A stretch of DNA of 64,000 nucleotides from Bifidobacterium sp. 7101 (lineage in GTDB: Bacteria; Actinomycetota; Actinomycetes; Actinomycetales; Bifidobacteriaceae). The position numbers and the translations under genes are program-made. This document shows, one piece after another, positions 27,684-38,773 of this stretch; the stretch's first letter is position 1; each line of letters begins with the position of its first letter. The stretch lies in assembly GCF_000499285.1 (NCBI RefSeq), contig NZ_AWUN01000002.1:310001-374000 (forward strand). Direction: 5' to 3'. Under the pieces are notes generated by a model. That model saw nothing but the letters and a program-made list of their open reading frames with translations, had not been told where the DNA came from and did not search any database.

Positions 27684-29393
27684 CTAGGCTTCGCCGTTGC
27701 GTCGCCGACGCTTGAGGGCCCGGTGCTTAATCAGGATGTCCAGGACTATCCAGACCGAAAGAATGAAGGCCACTACGTATCCCAGCATGCTGACCACCGG
27801 GATACCGAAGACCACCGGCTTGATGCGGGCGAAGTAGACGATTGAAGAGCCCACATAGAGGCCGACGACAATGAGGGCCATGGTCAGCCTGTTGACCATG
27901 TCAGACAGCTGCTGCAGGGGTTCCTCGGAGCCTACAAGCTGCACATTGGCGCGCAGCTGGCCACGGGTCAGCATCTTGGTTGCGGTCTGGGACTCAGCCA
28001 GGGCACCCAAAAGCCCATGCAAAGCCAGGTCGCCCTGGATTCCAAGCTTCCGGGTCTCCTCCTTGAGGATGGATCCTGTGCCCTGGCTGTAGGCGACATG
28101 ATCGGTGATGATCTGCACGATGTTGGCCTCGGGCAGGAACTCATCCAGGAGTCCTTCAAGGGTGACCAGGCAGCGCGCCACCATGGTGACCGACCCCGGC
28201 ACCTTGATGCCATGCCGGGCGGCCAGCTTCATAACGGCATTGACGTATTCGGCGATGTCCAGATCGGCCAGATCCAGCTTGCCGAAACGCTGGACGACCG
28301 CATCCAGGTCGGCCAAAAGATAGGGGTAGTCCTCGGCCCTGGCCTCGCCCGTGCCGGCGAAGCGGAGCAATCCCTGGGCAAGGGCCGGTGAATCCTCGCG
28401 GCCTACTGCAAAAATCATGTCCTTCAAGGCCGATTTGGTCACCTTGTCCAGGCGGCCGACCATTCCAAGGTCTATCAGCACTATGCAGCCATCGCGGATG
28501 ATGATGTTGCCGGGGTGCGGATCGGCGTGGAAGAAGCCCCGGTCCATAATCTGAGTGGCATAGTTGTCGACCAGCTTGGTGCCTATTTCCTTCAGGTCAT
28601 AGCCCTGAGCCACCAGTTGGGCAGGCCGTGAGAGGGATATCCCGTCGATGTATTCCATCACCACCACATGCTTGGTGCACAGTTCGGGATAGGGCTTCGG
28701 GCAGTCGATGTAGGCGTAAGCGTCGCAGAAATCCTTGAACTCCGCCAGATTCGCGGCCTCCTGCTGGAAGTCGACCTCGGACTGGAAGGTCTCCCAGAGC
28801 TCCTCGACCACCCCGCGGATGTCAATCACCTGGGTACTGCGAACGAACCGGGAGGCCCACTTGACCATGCTGCGCAGAATGTCGATGTCCTGGGCCATGG
28901 TCTCTTGTATCCCTGGGCGCTGGACCTTGACGGCCACATCCTCACCGCTGACCAGGCGGGCACGATGCACCTGCGCCAGGGAGGCCGACCCCAGCGGAAC
29001 AGGGTCTATGGAGGAGAAGATCTGGTCGAGCGGACGGCCATACTCGGTGGCCAGGGTGCTGGTCACCACGGAATACGGGATGGGATCCGCGTCGGCGCGT
29101 AGCTTGGAGAGCTCGCGGCAGAAAGCCTCCGGCAGGATCTCCGAACGCATGGAAAGAATCTGGCCCACCTTGACGAAAGTGGGCCCGAGCGCCTCGAACA
29201 ATCGGCGCATGGTGACCGGGGTCAGACCATGGATGATGTCGAACCGGTTGGCAATGCGGACCATCTCGGCCAGTCGACGGACCCTGCCACGCCTGTGCCG
29301 GATCCTTACTGCCGCCCCCTGCCGCTCTCCCGTACCGACCCCGAAGAGGCCGATGGTCTGCACAGGGGCATCATGCCCGTTCATGGCACCCAT
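27684..29393 (-). CDS. ABC1/UbiB-family atypical kinase
   Basis: About 569 residues. The family marks are KVGQILSMRSEILP (KxGQ), the alanine-containing nucleotide segment 'LGSASLAQVHRARL', VAVKVQRPG, the catalytic 'FHADPHPGNI' and 'LIDLGMVG'. Two membrane helices close the protein (about 505-555), ending in a basic tail. UbiB proteins are atypical kinases or ATPases linked to isoprenoid lipid metabolism; no quinone genes are nearby, so the role is open. ATG 29393 has AGGTGA nine bases upstream; a GTG at 29402 would add three residues. Confidence 0.88.
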   Translation of the reverse strand: MGAMNGHDAPVQTIGLFGVGTGERQGAAVRIRHRRGRVRRLAEMVRIANRFDIIHGLTPVTMRRLFEALGPTFVKVGQILSMRSEILPEAFCRELSKLRADADPIPYSVVTSTLATEYGRPLDQIFSSIDPVPLGSASLAQVHRARLVSGEDVAVKVQRPGIQETMAQDIDILRSMVKWASRFVRSTQVIDIRGVVEELWETFQSEVDFQQEAANLAEFKDFCDAYAYIDCPKPYPELCTKHVVVMEYIDGISLSRPAQLVAQGYDLKEIGTKLVDNYATQIMDRGFFHADPHPGNIIIRDGCIVLIDLGMVGRLDKVTKSALKDMIFAVGREDSPALAQGLLRFAGTGEARAEDYPYLLADLDAVVQRFGKLDLADLDIAEYVNAVMKLAARHGIKVPGSVTMVARCLVTLEGLLDEFLPEANIVQIITDHVAYSQGTGSILKEETRKLGIQGDLALHGLLGALAESQTATKMLTRGQLRANVQLVGSEEPLQQLSDMVNRLTMALIVVGLYVGSSIVYFARIKPVVFGIPVVSMLGYVVAFILSVWIVLDILIKHRALKRRRRNGEA

Positions 29394-29485
29394 ACTCACC
29401 ACTCACCTGCGTCCTTTATCCGCATGGCCGACCAGCGGCAGACATTCCGGCGCAGACGACCGACGCTGACAGTAATCGACCGCCT

Positions 29486-29866
29486 TCAGCCCTGCTGACC
29501 CGCAATGGGATCATTGGATGTGATGGGGATGGACCCGGACCGACGATTCGGCATTGGCGCCAGGGGCTCGTGGTCGGGACGGCGGGAATCAGGAGCAACA
29601 TGGGTCGCAGGCCTGGGCGCGCCAGCAGCCGGGGCCGGAGCGGCTGGTGCAGGCGCGCTGTCAGCAGGAGCAGGTGCAGGAGCGGGAGGGTTCTGTCTGT
29701 TCCGCTTGAGCTCAGTGTTGAGAATCTTGCCCTGCTCGACCGTCAGTTCGCCCTTCTTGACCAGGTTGTCAATGACCTCCTGACCCTTCTCCACGCCTGT
29801 GGCCAAGGCTCCGATGCCAGCCAGAAGCACCTTGTGCAATCCGTCACCGATATGCAAATCCGACAT
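29486..29866 (-). CDS. Small alanine/proline-rich phasin-like protein
   Basis: A 126-residue protein. The first about 55 residues form an amphipathic helix pair (GLHKVLLAGIGALATGVEKG, ELTVEQGKILNTELKR), like the short phasin-type or PHA-granule-like proteins common in actinobacteria beside UbiB genes. The remainder is Ala/Pro repeats and a charged tail, probably disordered. Start ATG 29866 has GGGAGG six bases upstream; the seven codons before it are not used. It lies upstream of the UbiB gene on the same strand (about 90 nt), possibly in one transcript. No function can be assigned. Confidence 0.72.
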   Translation of the reverse strand: MSDLHIGDGLHKVLLAGIGALATGVEKGQEVIDNLVKKGELTVEQGKILNTELKRNRQNPPAPAPAPADSAPAPAAPAPAAGAPRPATHVAPDSRRPDHEPLAPMPNRRSGSIPITSNDPIAGQQG

Positions 29867-30085
29867 GATATGCCTCCCAGCATTCATACGCCCTTGAAGT
29901 ACCGGGCTCTTTTGACCGCCAAGAGACGAGCGGCCGTCTCTCTTTACAGTCTAGCCGGTTATCATTGACCGATCCGATTCGACACCATGGCAAGAGGGAC
30001 CGCAACGCCCTGTCTCCTTGACACTGCCCCCTGACCGCTGATCAGAATCTGCGCAGGACCCGCAGGCGGAACCGCCGGCTCCCCT

Positions 30086-30916
30086 TCACCTGGGCCTGGA
30101 GGCTGCGATACGGCTGGCCTGATCTGCCAGGGAGTCCAGCCGCTCCAGCTCGCTCCGGCTCCTCTGATCCATGGCAGTCTTCATCTGGGCAAAGGTGCCC
30201 TGGCCGTACCGCCTTTCGGCTGCCCCCTCGATGAGGAAATCCGTAATGGCCGGGTTCTTCGGCAGCAGCGACCCATGCATGTAGGTGCCGATGACCTTCT
30301 TCCAGCGGGCCCCCTCGGTGTGGTCCTTGCCGTTGTTGCCGCGGCCATCCTCGGTCACCATGCCCAGGGGTTGGGCCCCCTCCCCCAGGTAGGTCAGGCC
30401 CGAGTGGTTCTCGTAGCCGACCACCCTGCCGAAGTCCTCTGCCTGCTCCACCAGGTTGCCGATCATCCGCTCGGGCTTGGCAATGGTATGCACGTCAAGG
30501 ATGCCGACCCCCTCCAGGCGCTCATGGTCGGAGGTCTCGAAATAATGGCCGAAGAGCTGATAGAGCCCGCAGATCATCAGCATGGGCACATCCTGGTCGG
30601 CCAGATCGTGCAGAAGCCCGCCCCGCTCCCGCAGGTCGTCGATAATGCGCTCCTGGCCATGGTCCTGGCCGCCACCGCCCAGAACTATGTCGATTTGCTC
30701 CGGCCAGGCATCGCCTGGATCGTAATAGCGGACCATGGGGCGGAACCCGTACAGCTCGGCCCTGCGGGTCACGCTGAGAATGTTGCCCGAATCCCCATAG
30801 ATGTTCATGTCACGGTGGTAGAGGGAGAGGACCTGCAGCGGCGGATGGTCTCCCATGGCCTTGGCCTTATCCCGTGTCTGCGGCATTCCTGCGCTCCTTT
30901 TGGTTCGCTCGCTCAT
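30086..30916 (-). CDS. gatD: Lipid II isoglutaminyl synthase glutaminase subunit
   Basis: A 276-residue class I glutamine amidotransferase-like protein that supplies ammonia to MurT for amidating the D-glutamate of lipid II. The nucleophile is C116 in LMICGLYQLFG and the catalytic histidine lies in GTYMHGSLLPKNP. A basic N-terminal extension of about 24 residues precedes the conserved 'QVLSLYHRDMNIYGDSGN'. The start overlaps the murT stop as ATGA, so the two are coupled. The glutaminase half looks intact. Confidence 0.93.
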   Translation of the reverse strand: MSERTKRSAGMPQTRDKAKAMGDHPPLQVLSLYHRDMNIYGDSGNILSVTRRAELYGFRPMVRYYDPGDAWPEQIDIVLGGGGQDHGQERIIDDLRERGGLLHDLADQDVPMLMICGLYQLFGHYFETSDHERLEGVGILDVHTIAKPERMIGNLVEQAEDFGRVVGYENHSGLTYLGEGAQPLGMVTEDGRGNNGKDHTEGARWKKVIGTYMHGSLLPKNPAITDFLIEGAAERRYGQGTFAQMKTAMDQRSRSELERLDSLADQASRIAASRPR

Positions 30917-32304
30917 GCGCCCACCCCGGCATCGTCCACGCTCGTGATCCTGCCGAGGGCGGACCGGAGCCGGAGCATCGACGTGTAAGTGCAGTAGATT
31001 CGCTTGGGTCGGCCTGGGTGCACCTCAAGAAAGGCTGTCAGCGCCCGATCCAGGTCGGTCTCGATCGCATCCGTGGGCACCTGGTCATAGGCCAGGCGCA
31101 GGGCCATGTCATAGGCCCGGATGCCGGAGACCATGGCCACGCCGGTATCCCTGAGCGAGGTGAAGTCCACATCCCAGAGCCAGCTCATGTCACGCCCGTC
31201 CGCATACTCGTCGCGGATGGCGATCATGGTGTCCTGGCCAGCAGGGTTGAAGGAGGACAGGGCCAGACGGAAGCCCATGGGGTTCTTGACCAGGACCAGC
31301 TCAACCGGCGCGCCCTGGTAGGTGATGACCTCCCCGCGGCCGAAGGCGGGCGTGACCTTGGACAGGGCATCCATGAGTGCTGCATCATCAGGCTCCCTGT
31401 CCTCCAGAACGACCCTCACCAACGCCAAGGCAGCGGCCGCATTGTAGAGGTTGTAGACGCCCTCCAGACGCAGGTCGGTCTCCAGAAGCCGCCCGTCCAG
31501 GCGGAAGGCGGCCCGGTGGTCCATGACCCTTTCCAGGGTCACCTCGGCCGGCAGCCGGTGACCGGGGCGAATCGGGCGGGAGGTGCTGGCCGCACCGGCA
31601 CCATCGGCACCCCGATCCGAGGCATGCATGTCGTCATCAGTGGGGAAATAGCTCAGCAGATCGTCTGACAGACCGAAGTAGGCCACGCCGGTCTGGGCCG
31701 GCGTCTGGGCGGCCAACCTGGCGATGCGCGGATCCTCACGGTTGAGGACCACCGTGCCCGTGGTGGCCTGGGCCACCTGACCCAGCAGCCGGGCAGTAGT
31801 ATCGATTTCCCCAAACCGGTCCAGCTGGTCACGCATGACATTGAGCAGGAGGGCATAGCGGGGCTTGACCTGCCGCACAAAGTGGACCGCATAGGCCTCG
31901 TCCAACTCCAGGACGGCAATATCGGCATGCAGCCGACCGGAGAGCCCCAGAGTGGAAACCAAGGCCGAGACCACGCCACGGGTGAAGTTGGACCCGGTCG
32001 GATTGGTGAAGACCTTGAGGCCCAGGGATTCCAGCATGGAGGCGACCATTCGGGTGGTGGTGGTCTTGCCGTTGGTCCCCGAGACCAGGACCACACCACG
32101 GGGCAGCCCCGACAGGGTCCTGGCCAGGAAGCCCGGGTCGATCCGCTCCACCACCTTGCCAGGCAGGGCCGAACCGCCGTGATGGGACAGACGCGAAACG
32201 AGGCGCACCGCCTTGCCGACCAGAAGGGCCAGGAGCGAGCGCCAAGACCGACGGGGACGACCGGGCTGATCGGCAGGCTGCGCCTTGGAAGTCTTGGACC
32301 GCAT
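30913..32304 (-). CDS. murT: Lipid II isoglutaminyl synthase ligase subunit, without zinc ribbon
   Basis: A 463-residue Mur-ligase-like enzyme, partner of GatD. The P-loop GTNGKTTT is at residues 76-83, 'NVMRDQLDRFGE' and 'EGVYNLYNAAAALAL' are family hallmarks, and the C-terminal DUF1727-like region has 'WLWDVDF'. The Cys4 zinc ribbon found in the middle domain of characterised MurT proteins is absent: the whole protein has a single cysteine (in YCTYTSM near the C-terminus), and the position is filled by a Gly/Ala/Asp-rich stretch around residues 225-255. The gene follows dnaB by 2 nt and overlaps gatD. Confidence 0.92.
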   Translation of the reverse strand: MRSKTSKAQPADQPGRPRRSWRSLLALLVGKAVRLVSRLSHHGGSALPGKVVERIDPGFLARTLSGLPRGVVLVSGTNGKTTTTRMVASMLESLGLKVFTNPTGSNFTRGVVSALVSTLGLSGRLHADIAVLELDEAYAVHFVRQVKPRYALLLNVMRDQLDRFGEIDTTARLLGQVAQATTGTVVLNREDPRIARLAAQTPAQTGVAYFGLSDDLLSYFPTDDDMHASDRGADGAGAASTSRPIRPGHRLPAEVTLERVMDHRAAFRLDGRLLETDLRLEGVYNLYNAAAALALVRVVLEDREPDDAALMDALSKVTPAFGRGEVITYQGAPVELVLVKNPMGFRLALSSFNPAGQDTMIAIRDEYADGRDMSWLWDVDFTSLRDTGVAMVSGIRAYDMALRLAYDQVPTDAIETDLDRALTAFLEVHPGRPKRIYCTYTSMLRLRSALGRITSVDDAGVGA

Positions 32305-32306
32305 GA

Positions 32307-33722
32307 TCAGACCCCTCCCTGCTGGTAGTCCTGGGGCATGTCCTTGAACTTGGACTTCTCGCCCAGGAAGGCCAGCTTGAAGGTGTCGGTGGGGCCGTTG
32401 CGGTGCTTGGCCAGAATGATGTCGGCCTCGCCCGGGCGGTCCTCCTTGTCGTAGAAGTCCGGTCGGTGGACCAGGAAGACCACGTCGGCGTCCTGCTCGA
32501 TGGATCCCGACTCGCGCAGGTCGGAGAGCATGGGCTTTTTGTCATTGCGCATCTCGGGACCGCGGTTGAGCTGGCTCAGCGCCACCACCGGAACCTCCAG
32601 CTCCTTGGCCAGCAGCTTCAGGGCGCGCGAGAAGTCGGAGACCTCCTGCTGGCGGGATTCGACCCGCTTGCCCGAGGTCATCAGCTGCAGGTAGTCGATG
32701 ACCACCAGTTTCAGGTCGTTGGTCTGCTTGAGCCGACGGCACTTGGCACGGATCTCCATCAGGCTCATGTTGGGCGAATCGTCCAGGAAGAGCGGGGCAT
32801 CCTGGAGTCTGCTCCAGAAGGTGTTCAGGGTGTTCCAGCGCTCGGGGGTGATGTCGTCCGCCCGGCGCAGGGCCACCAGGGGGATGTCGGTCTCGGCCGA
32901 GATGATGCGCTGGGCCAGCTCGGTCTTGCTCATCTCCAGGGAGAAGACCACCGTGGTCATGTTGTTGTGGAGGGCCGCGGCACGGGCGAAGTCGATGCCC
33001 AGGGTGGACTTGCCCATGGCGGGGCGGCCTGCCACCACGATCATCTGCCCGGGCTGCAGGCCCTGGGTCACGTCGTCGATGCTCTTGAAGCCGGTGGGCA
33101 CGCCCCGCTCCATGTCGCCGTTCTGCAGCTTGTCCAACTGGTCCAGGGTGTCATGGACGACCGGCCCGATGGCCTCGTAATCCTGGCGGACCCTGCCCAC
33201 GCTCATCTCGTAGACCTCGGCCTGGGCCAGGTTGACGATGTCCTCGGCCTGGGAGCCCTCGGCCGAGTAGCCCAGCTGGGCGATCTTGGTGCCGGCCGCG
33301 ATCACATTGCGCAGGATGGCCCGCTGGTGGACGATTTCCGCATAATAGGTGGCGTTGGCGGCTGTCGGGACCGAGGCCACCAGGGAGTGCAGATAGTCGG
33401 TGCCTCCCACCTTCTCCAGGTCGCCGGACTTGAGCAGCTCGTTGGCCACCAGAACCGCATCCACCGGCTGGGAGGCCGAGAAGAGGGTGACGATGGCCTC
33501 GTAGATGGTCTGGTGCTTGGGCTGGTAGAAGTCGGATATCTCAATCATCTGGCTGACTTCGCCGATGGCATCCTTGCTCATGAGCATGCCGCCCAGCACG
33601 GCCATCTCCGCATCGTCGTCATGCGGGGGCACCCGGTCGAAGAGCATGTCACGGCCGGTCTGGGCACGATCGGTGGGACGCTGTTCGGGATGGGTGTAGT
33701 CGGTGTAGTCGTCGGAAGCCAT
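32307..33722 (-). CDS. dnaB: Replicative DNA helicase
   Basis: About 471 residues; hexameric helicase that unwinds DNA at the fork. An N-terminal DnaG-interaction domain (PPHDDDAEMAVLGGMLMS) is followed by the RecA-like core with Walker A GRPAMGKST, Walker B 'LVVIDYLQLM' and 'LSQLNRGPEMR'. No intein interrupts it. Start is ATG 33722; a GTG at 33728 would add two residues, and neither has a clear ribosome site. It is the first gene of a dnaB–murT–gatD run with 2-nt and -4-nt junctions. Two DnaA-box sequences lie upstream. Confidence 0.95.
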   Translation of the reverse strand: MASDDYTDYTHPEQRPTDRAQTGRDMLFDRVPPHDDDAEMAVLGGMLMSKDAIGEVSQMIEISDFYQPKHQTIYEAIVTLFSASQPVDAVLVANELLKSGDLEKVGGTDYLHSLVASVPTAANATYYAEIVHQRAILRNVIAAGTKIAQLGYSAEGSQAEDIVNLAQAEVYEMSVGRVRQDYEAIGPVVHDTLDQLDKLQNGDMERGVPTGFKSIDDVTQGLQPGQMIVVAGRPAMGKSTLGIDFARAAALHNNMTTVVFSLEMSKTELAQRIISAETDIPLVALRRADDITPERWNTLNTFWSRLQDAPLFLDDSPNMSLMEIRAKCRRLKQTNDLKLVVIDYLQLMTSGKRVESRQQEVSDFSRALKLLAKELEVPVVALSQLNRGPEMRNDKKPMLSDLRESGSIEQDADVVFLVHRPDFYDKEDRPGEADIILAKHRNGPTDTFKLAFLGEKSKFKDMPQDYQQGGV

Positions 33723-33853
33723 AGCCACGATTCTACGAAGAGGACCGTCCCTGACAGCCCTAAGATGAGGATTTCACCCAAGGCATTCACCAGGGCGCGC
33801 CGATGGAACTGGACGGGCACGGGGCCGCTCCTGCATGTGTACAGAAAAATAAG

Positions 33854-33904
33854 TTATCCACATTCAAGGCGTGTCCTAGAGGACATGTGCGCAACTTATC
33901 CACC
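33854..33904 (+). promoter_or_regulatory. Pair of DnaA-box-like sites flanking a palindrome, between dnaB and a MATE gene
   Basis: TTATCCACA (33854-33862) and TTATCCACC (33896-33904) in the same orientation, start-to-start 42 bp, with the palindrome TGTCCT-AG-AGGACA (33872-33885) centred between them. The arrangement sits in the 330-nt divergent gap between dnaB and the exporter gene; the rest of that gap shows no coding sequence. Confidence 0.5.
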
Positions 33905-34054
33905 TCATGGGTACAACTCTGTGCAAAACTTGGGGACAGTCTTCCACATCACCAATCCAGCTTGCGCTCAGGGCTGTTTGGTGATACTGCACCTACCGGC
34001 AGGGCGTCCACGGACTGGCTTTCAGGGGTTGTGTCTTCAGTCCAGAGCATTAGC

Positions 34055-35455
34055 ATGGCGTCCATGCGCAGCCACAGGGACATCCCCGAAACCAAGACCG
34101 GATCAATCACGCCGGAAGAGCGGCGGGCGACCTACAGGACCATTGCTGGACTGGCCATACCCACCTTCGGCCAGCTGATCGCCTCCCCGCTCTTCGTCAT
34201 GATCGACACCGCCATCGTGGGCCACATCAGCGACTCGGCCCTGGCCGGGCTCTCCATCGGATCCACCGTGGTGTTGACCACCGTGGGCCTGTGCATCTTT
34301 CTGGCCTACGGGACCACCTCCCAGGTGGCCCGGCTCATGGGTGCCGGCCGCCGCCGGGAGGGCATGCAAGCCGGCGTGGACGGCATGTGGCTGGCCTTCG
34401 TCATAGGCCTGGTCGTCTGCGCCCTGCTTCTGGCTCTGAGTCGGCCCATCTGCAGCCTGATGGGAGCTCAGGGGCCGGTCCTGCAGGCGGCACAGACCTA
34501 TCTGAATGCCTTGGTCTTCGGCCTTCCGGCCATGCTTATGGTCTACGCGGCCAACGGCATCTTCCGCGGACTACAGAAGGTAAAGATCACCCTGGTGGCC
34601 GCCGTGTCGGGCGCCATCCTCAACACCGCCCTGGAGGTCCTTCTGGTCTTCGGCCTGCACATGGACATTCTGGGCTCGGGCCTGGCCACCCTGATTGCCG
34701 AGTGGGCCATGGGGCTCTTCCTGACCATCCCCGCCCTGGTATGGGCCAGTCGGGAAGGCGCCCAGCTGCGGCCCCGGCTCTCAGGCATAGCGGCCAGCAT
34801 GGGCGACGGTTTCCCGCTTTTCCTACGGACACTGGCCCTACGGGTCTGCCTCTTTATGACCGTGGTGGCTGCGGCCCATCTGGGCGAGCAGGTGCTTGCG
34901 GCCTACCAAGGAGTCAACTCGGCCTGGAACTTCGGACTGAACATGCTGGATGCCGTGGGCATCGCCGGCCAGTCACTGGTAGCCACCGAGCTGGGCGCCG
35001 GACGGCGGTCACGGGCACGGGTCATGACCGACCTGTCGGCCAGGGCCGGCATGGCCATGGGAGTGCTGGTCGGACTGGTCATGATCGCCCTGGGCCTCTT
35101 CGCCGCTCCCCTGTTCAGCCCCACGCCGGCCATCAGGGCGCTGATCACCGTGGGCATGATCGTCCAGGGAGTCTTCATGCCCGTCGCCGGATGGATGTGG
35201 GCCCTGGACGGAATCCTGATCGGGGCCGGGGACTATCGCTACCTGACGGCCACCTGCTCCCTGACGGCTGTGATCTACCTGATCGGCCTGCTGGGCATGA
35301 CGGCCCTGGCCATGAACTGGACACCCACCTGGCGGATAGCCATGCTCTGGGCCGTCCTCAATGTCCTCTTCATCGGCGTCAGGGCCATCTGCAACGGCTT
35401 GAGAACGCGCACCGATGTCTGGATGGGGACAATAAGCCAGGTCAAGGAAGCCTGA
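34055..35455 (+). CDS. MATE-family efflux transporter (DinF type)
   Basis: A 466-residue protein with about 12 membrane helices, a cation-coupled exporter of drugs or metabolites. 'TIAGLAIPTFGQLIASPLFVMIDTAIVGHIS' at the N-terminus and 'YQGVNSAWNFGLNMLDAVGIAGQSLVATELGAG' in the second half are the DinF-subfamily repeats. I used ATG 34055; the frame is open to 33803 but that part runs through the DnaA-box region and is not conserved. A second ATG lies at 34064. No strong ribosome site is visible, so the mRNA may have a very short leader. Substrate unknown. Confidence 0.9.
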   Translation: MASMRSHRDIPETKTGSITPEERRATYRTIAGLAIPTFGQLIASPLFVMIDTAIVGHISDSALAGLSIGSTVVLTTVGLCIFLAYGTTSQVARLMGAGRRREGMQAGVDGMWLAFVIGLVVCALLLALSRPICSLMGAQGPVLQAAQTYLNALVFGLPAMLMVYAANGIFRGLQKVKITLVAAVSGAILNTALEVLLVFGLHMDILGSGLATLIAEWAMGLFLTIPALVWASREGAQLRPRLSGIAASMGDGFPLFLRTLALRVCLFMTVVAAAHLGEQVLAAYQGVNSAWNFGLNMLDAVGIAGQSLVATELGAGRRSRARVMTDLSARAGMAMGVLVGLVMIALGLFAAPLFSPTPAIRALITVGMIVQGVFMPVAGWMWALDGILIGAGDYRYLTATCSLTAVIYLIGLLGMTALAMNWTPTWRIAMLWAVLNVLFIGVRAICNGLRTRTDVWMGTISQVKEA

Positions 35456-35580
35456 AAAGACATAGAAAACATAGAAAAGCAGGACCCCGACCGCTAGACC
35501 ATGAAATCGGCCACAGCGGCGGGATCCTGCGAAACTGGTCAGCAGGAAGACGACCATACAGACGGCAGCAGGCGGCTGCC

Positions 35581-37202
<1,622 letters not shown>

Positions 37203-37392
37203 GCCTACACCTCTCTTTTCCCCATCCGGGCGGGCAGTTCCCAATAACGAGGACTTCCCTCCGGACAGCCTACGTCAGATTCTCTTCCACTTCCCGATTC
37301 ATCAAACAGGAAGAGGATGACGGTCAGGTCACCGCCGCATTACCTGCGGGTGACTATTGGATGACCACCTTATGACCAACCGACCGGCAGGA

Positions 37393-38724
37393 CTACTCGT
37401 CTCCCAGGATGCCGTCGACAAAGGACTCGGGATCGAAAACGGCCAGATCGTCGGGCCCCTCGCCCAGTCCGACCAGCTTGACGGGCACGCCCAGCTCCCG
37501 CTGGACAGAGACGACGATACCGCCCTTGGCCGAGCCGTCCAGCTTGGTCAGGACGATGCCCGTGACCCCGATGGCCTGGGCGAAGACCTGGGCCTGGATC
37601 ATCCCGTTCTGCCCGGTGGTGGCATCCAGGACCAACAGAACCTCGTCCACAGGCAGGTTCTTCTCGATCACCCGCCGGATCTTGCCCAACTGATCCATGA
37701 GGTTGGCCTTGTTCTGCAGGCGGCCGGCGGTGTCCACAATGAGGACATCTGCCTGATCGTTTTTGGCCCGTTCCGCGGCTTCGAAGGCCACCGAGGCCGG
37801 ATCGGCACCGTCGCGGTCGCTGCGGACCACGGGCACGCCCACCTTGCCACCCCAGGTCTCCAGCTGGTCAGCGGCGGCGGCACGGAAGGTGTCGGCAGCA
37901 CCCATGACCACCGACTTGCCATCGGCCACGAAGAGCCTGGCCAGCTTGCCCGCCGTGGTGGTCTTGCCTGTGCCGTTGACGCCCACCATGATGATGACCG
38001 ACGGCCTGTTGGCCTGAGGTCGGGCAGCCGCCAGAGTCCGGTCCATATCGGGGTCGACCAGATCGATCAGGCGCTGACGAAGGCCACGACGCACTGCTGC
38101 GGGGTCCTTCTGCCCTGTGATCCGGGCATCGTCGCGCAGCTGCTTCACCAGCTGTTCACTGGCATCGGCACCCACATCCGCCATGAGCAGGGTGTCTTCC
38201 ACATCCTCCCAGTCGGACTCGCTCAGATGGTCCTTGGTCAGAATGGCAAAGAGGGCCTTGCCGAAGGGGTTGGGGCTCTTGGCCAGCCTGGCCTTGAGCC
38301 TGGTCATACGGGATGCAGAGGTCTCCGGATGAGCCAGCTCCTCCTGCGCCGACGATGCCACTTGCCCGACTGAGGACGACTGACTGGACTCCCTTGAATC
38401 GACTGAGCCCGCTGAACCCGCTGAACCCGTAGAAGCGTCCGGATTGGGGGATGCGCCCGATGCAGGAGAGGCAGATTGGACACCTTGGTCAGCCGATGAA
38501 GCTGCTGGGGAGGCACCAGGTTGGCCTTCAGCTCGACCCTTTGCTGCGGCCGTCGCCGACTCCGGGGACAGAGAAGAGCGGCCATCATCAGACTCTTGCA
38601 CCCTGCCTGGGCGCGTGGAATCCCCCTGGGACCGGCGCTTACGGACCGCCACCAGAATGCCGGCCACTGCCAGCACCAGGACGATCAACACCGCGATAAG
38701 AATAAGAAGCTGCTGTGTTGTCAT
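37393..38724 (-). CDS. ftsY: Signal recognition particle receptor FtsY
   Basis: A 443-residue GTPase that docks SRP-ribosome complexes at the membrane. An N-terminal membrane helix (about residues 5-24) is followed by a Ser/Ala/acidic linker to about residue 130, then the NG domain with G1 GVNGTGKTTTAGKL, 'DTFRAAAADQL', G3 'DTAGR', G4 'TKLDG' and the closing 'GEGPDDLAVFDPESFVDGILG'. Start ATG 38724 puts the helix at the N-terminus; the frame is open ten codons further. It stands alone. Confidence 0.95.
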   Translation of the reverse strand: MTTQQLLILIAVLIVLVLAVAGILVAVRKRRSQGDSTRPGRVQESDDGRSSLSPESATAAAKGRAEGQPGASPAASSADQGVQSASPASGASPNPDASTGSAGSAGSVDSRESSQSSSVGQVASSAQEELAHPETSASRMTRLKARLAKSPNPFGKALFAILTKDHLSESDWEDVEDTLLMADVGADASEQLVKQLRDDARITGQKDPAAVRRGLRQRLIDLVDPDMDRTLAAARPQANRPSVIIMVGVNGTGKTTTAGKLARLFVADGKSVVMGAADTFRAAAADQLETWGGKVGVPVVRSDRDGADPASVAFEAAERAKNDQADVLIVDTAGRLQNKANLMDQLGKIRRVIEKNLPVDEVLLVLDATTGQNGMIQAQVFAQAIGVTGIVLTKLDGSAKGGIVVSVQRELGVPVKLVGLGEGPDDLAVFDPESFVDGILGDE

Positions 38725-38773
38725 AGGTACCAGCCTAAAGGCGAAAAGGGACACGGATGGTCATCATGAGCGG

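Noticed and set aside
33854-33904. Chromosomal replication origin
   Set aside because: Only two DnaA-box-like sites, no AT-rich unwinding region, and no dnaA/dnaN nearby. Gene regulation is a simpler reading.
33803-34054. N-terminal extension of the MATE transporter
   Set aside because: Runs through the DnaA-box/palindrome region, is not hydrophobic like the family, and begins before any plausible promoter.
32403-34178. 591-codon open frame opposite dnaB
   Set aside because: Antisense shadow of dnaB; composition (Gly/His/Leu-rich) and absence of motifs are typical of complement frames.
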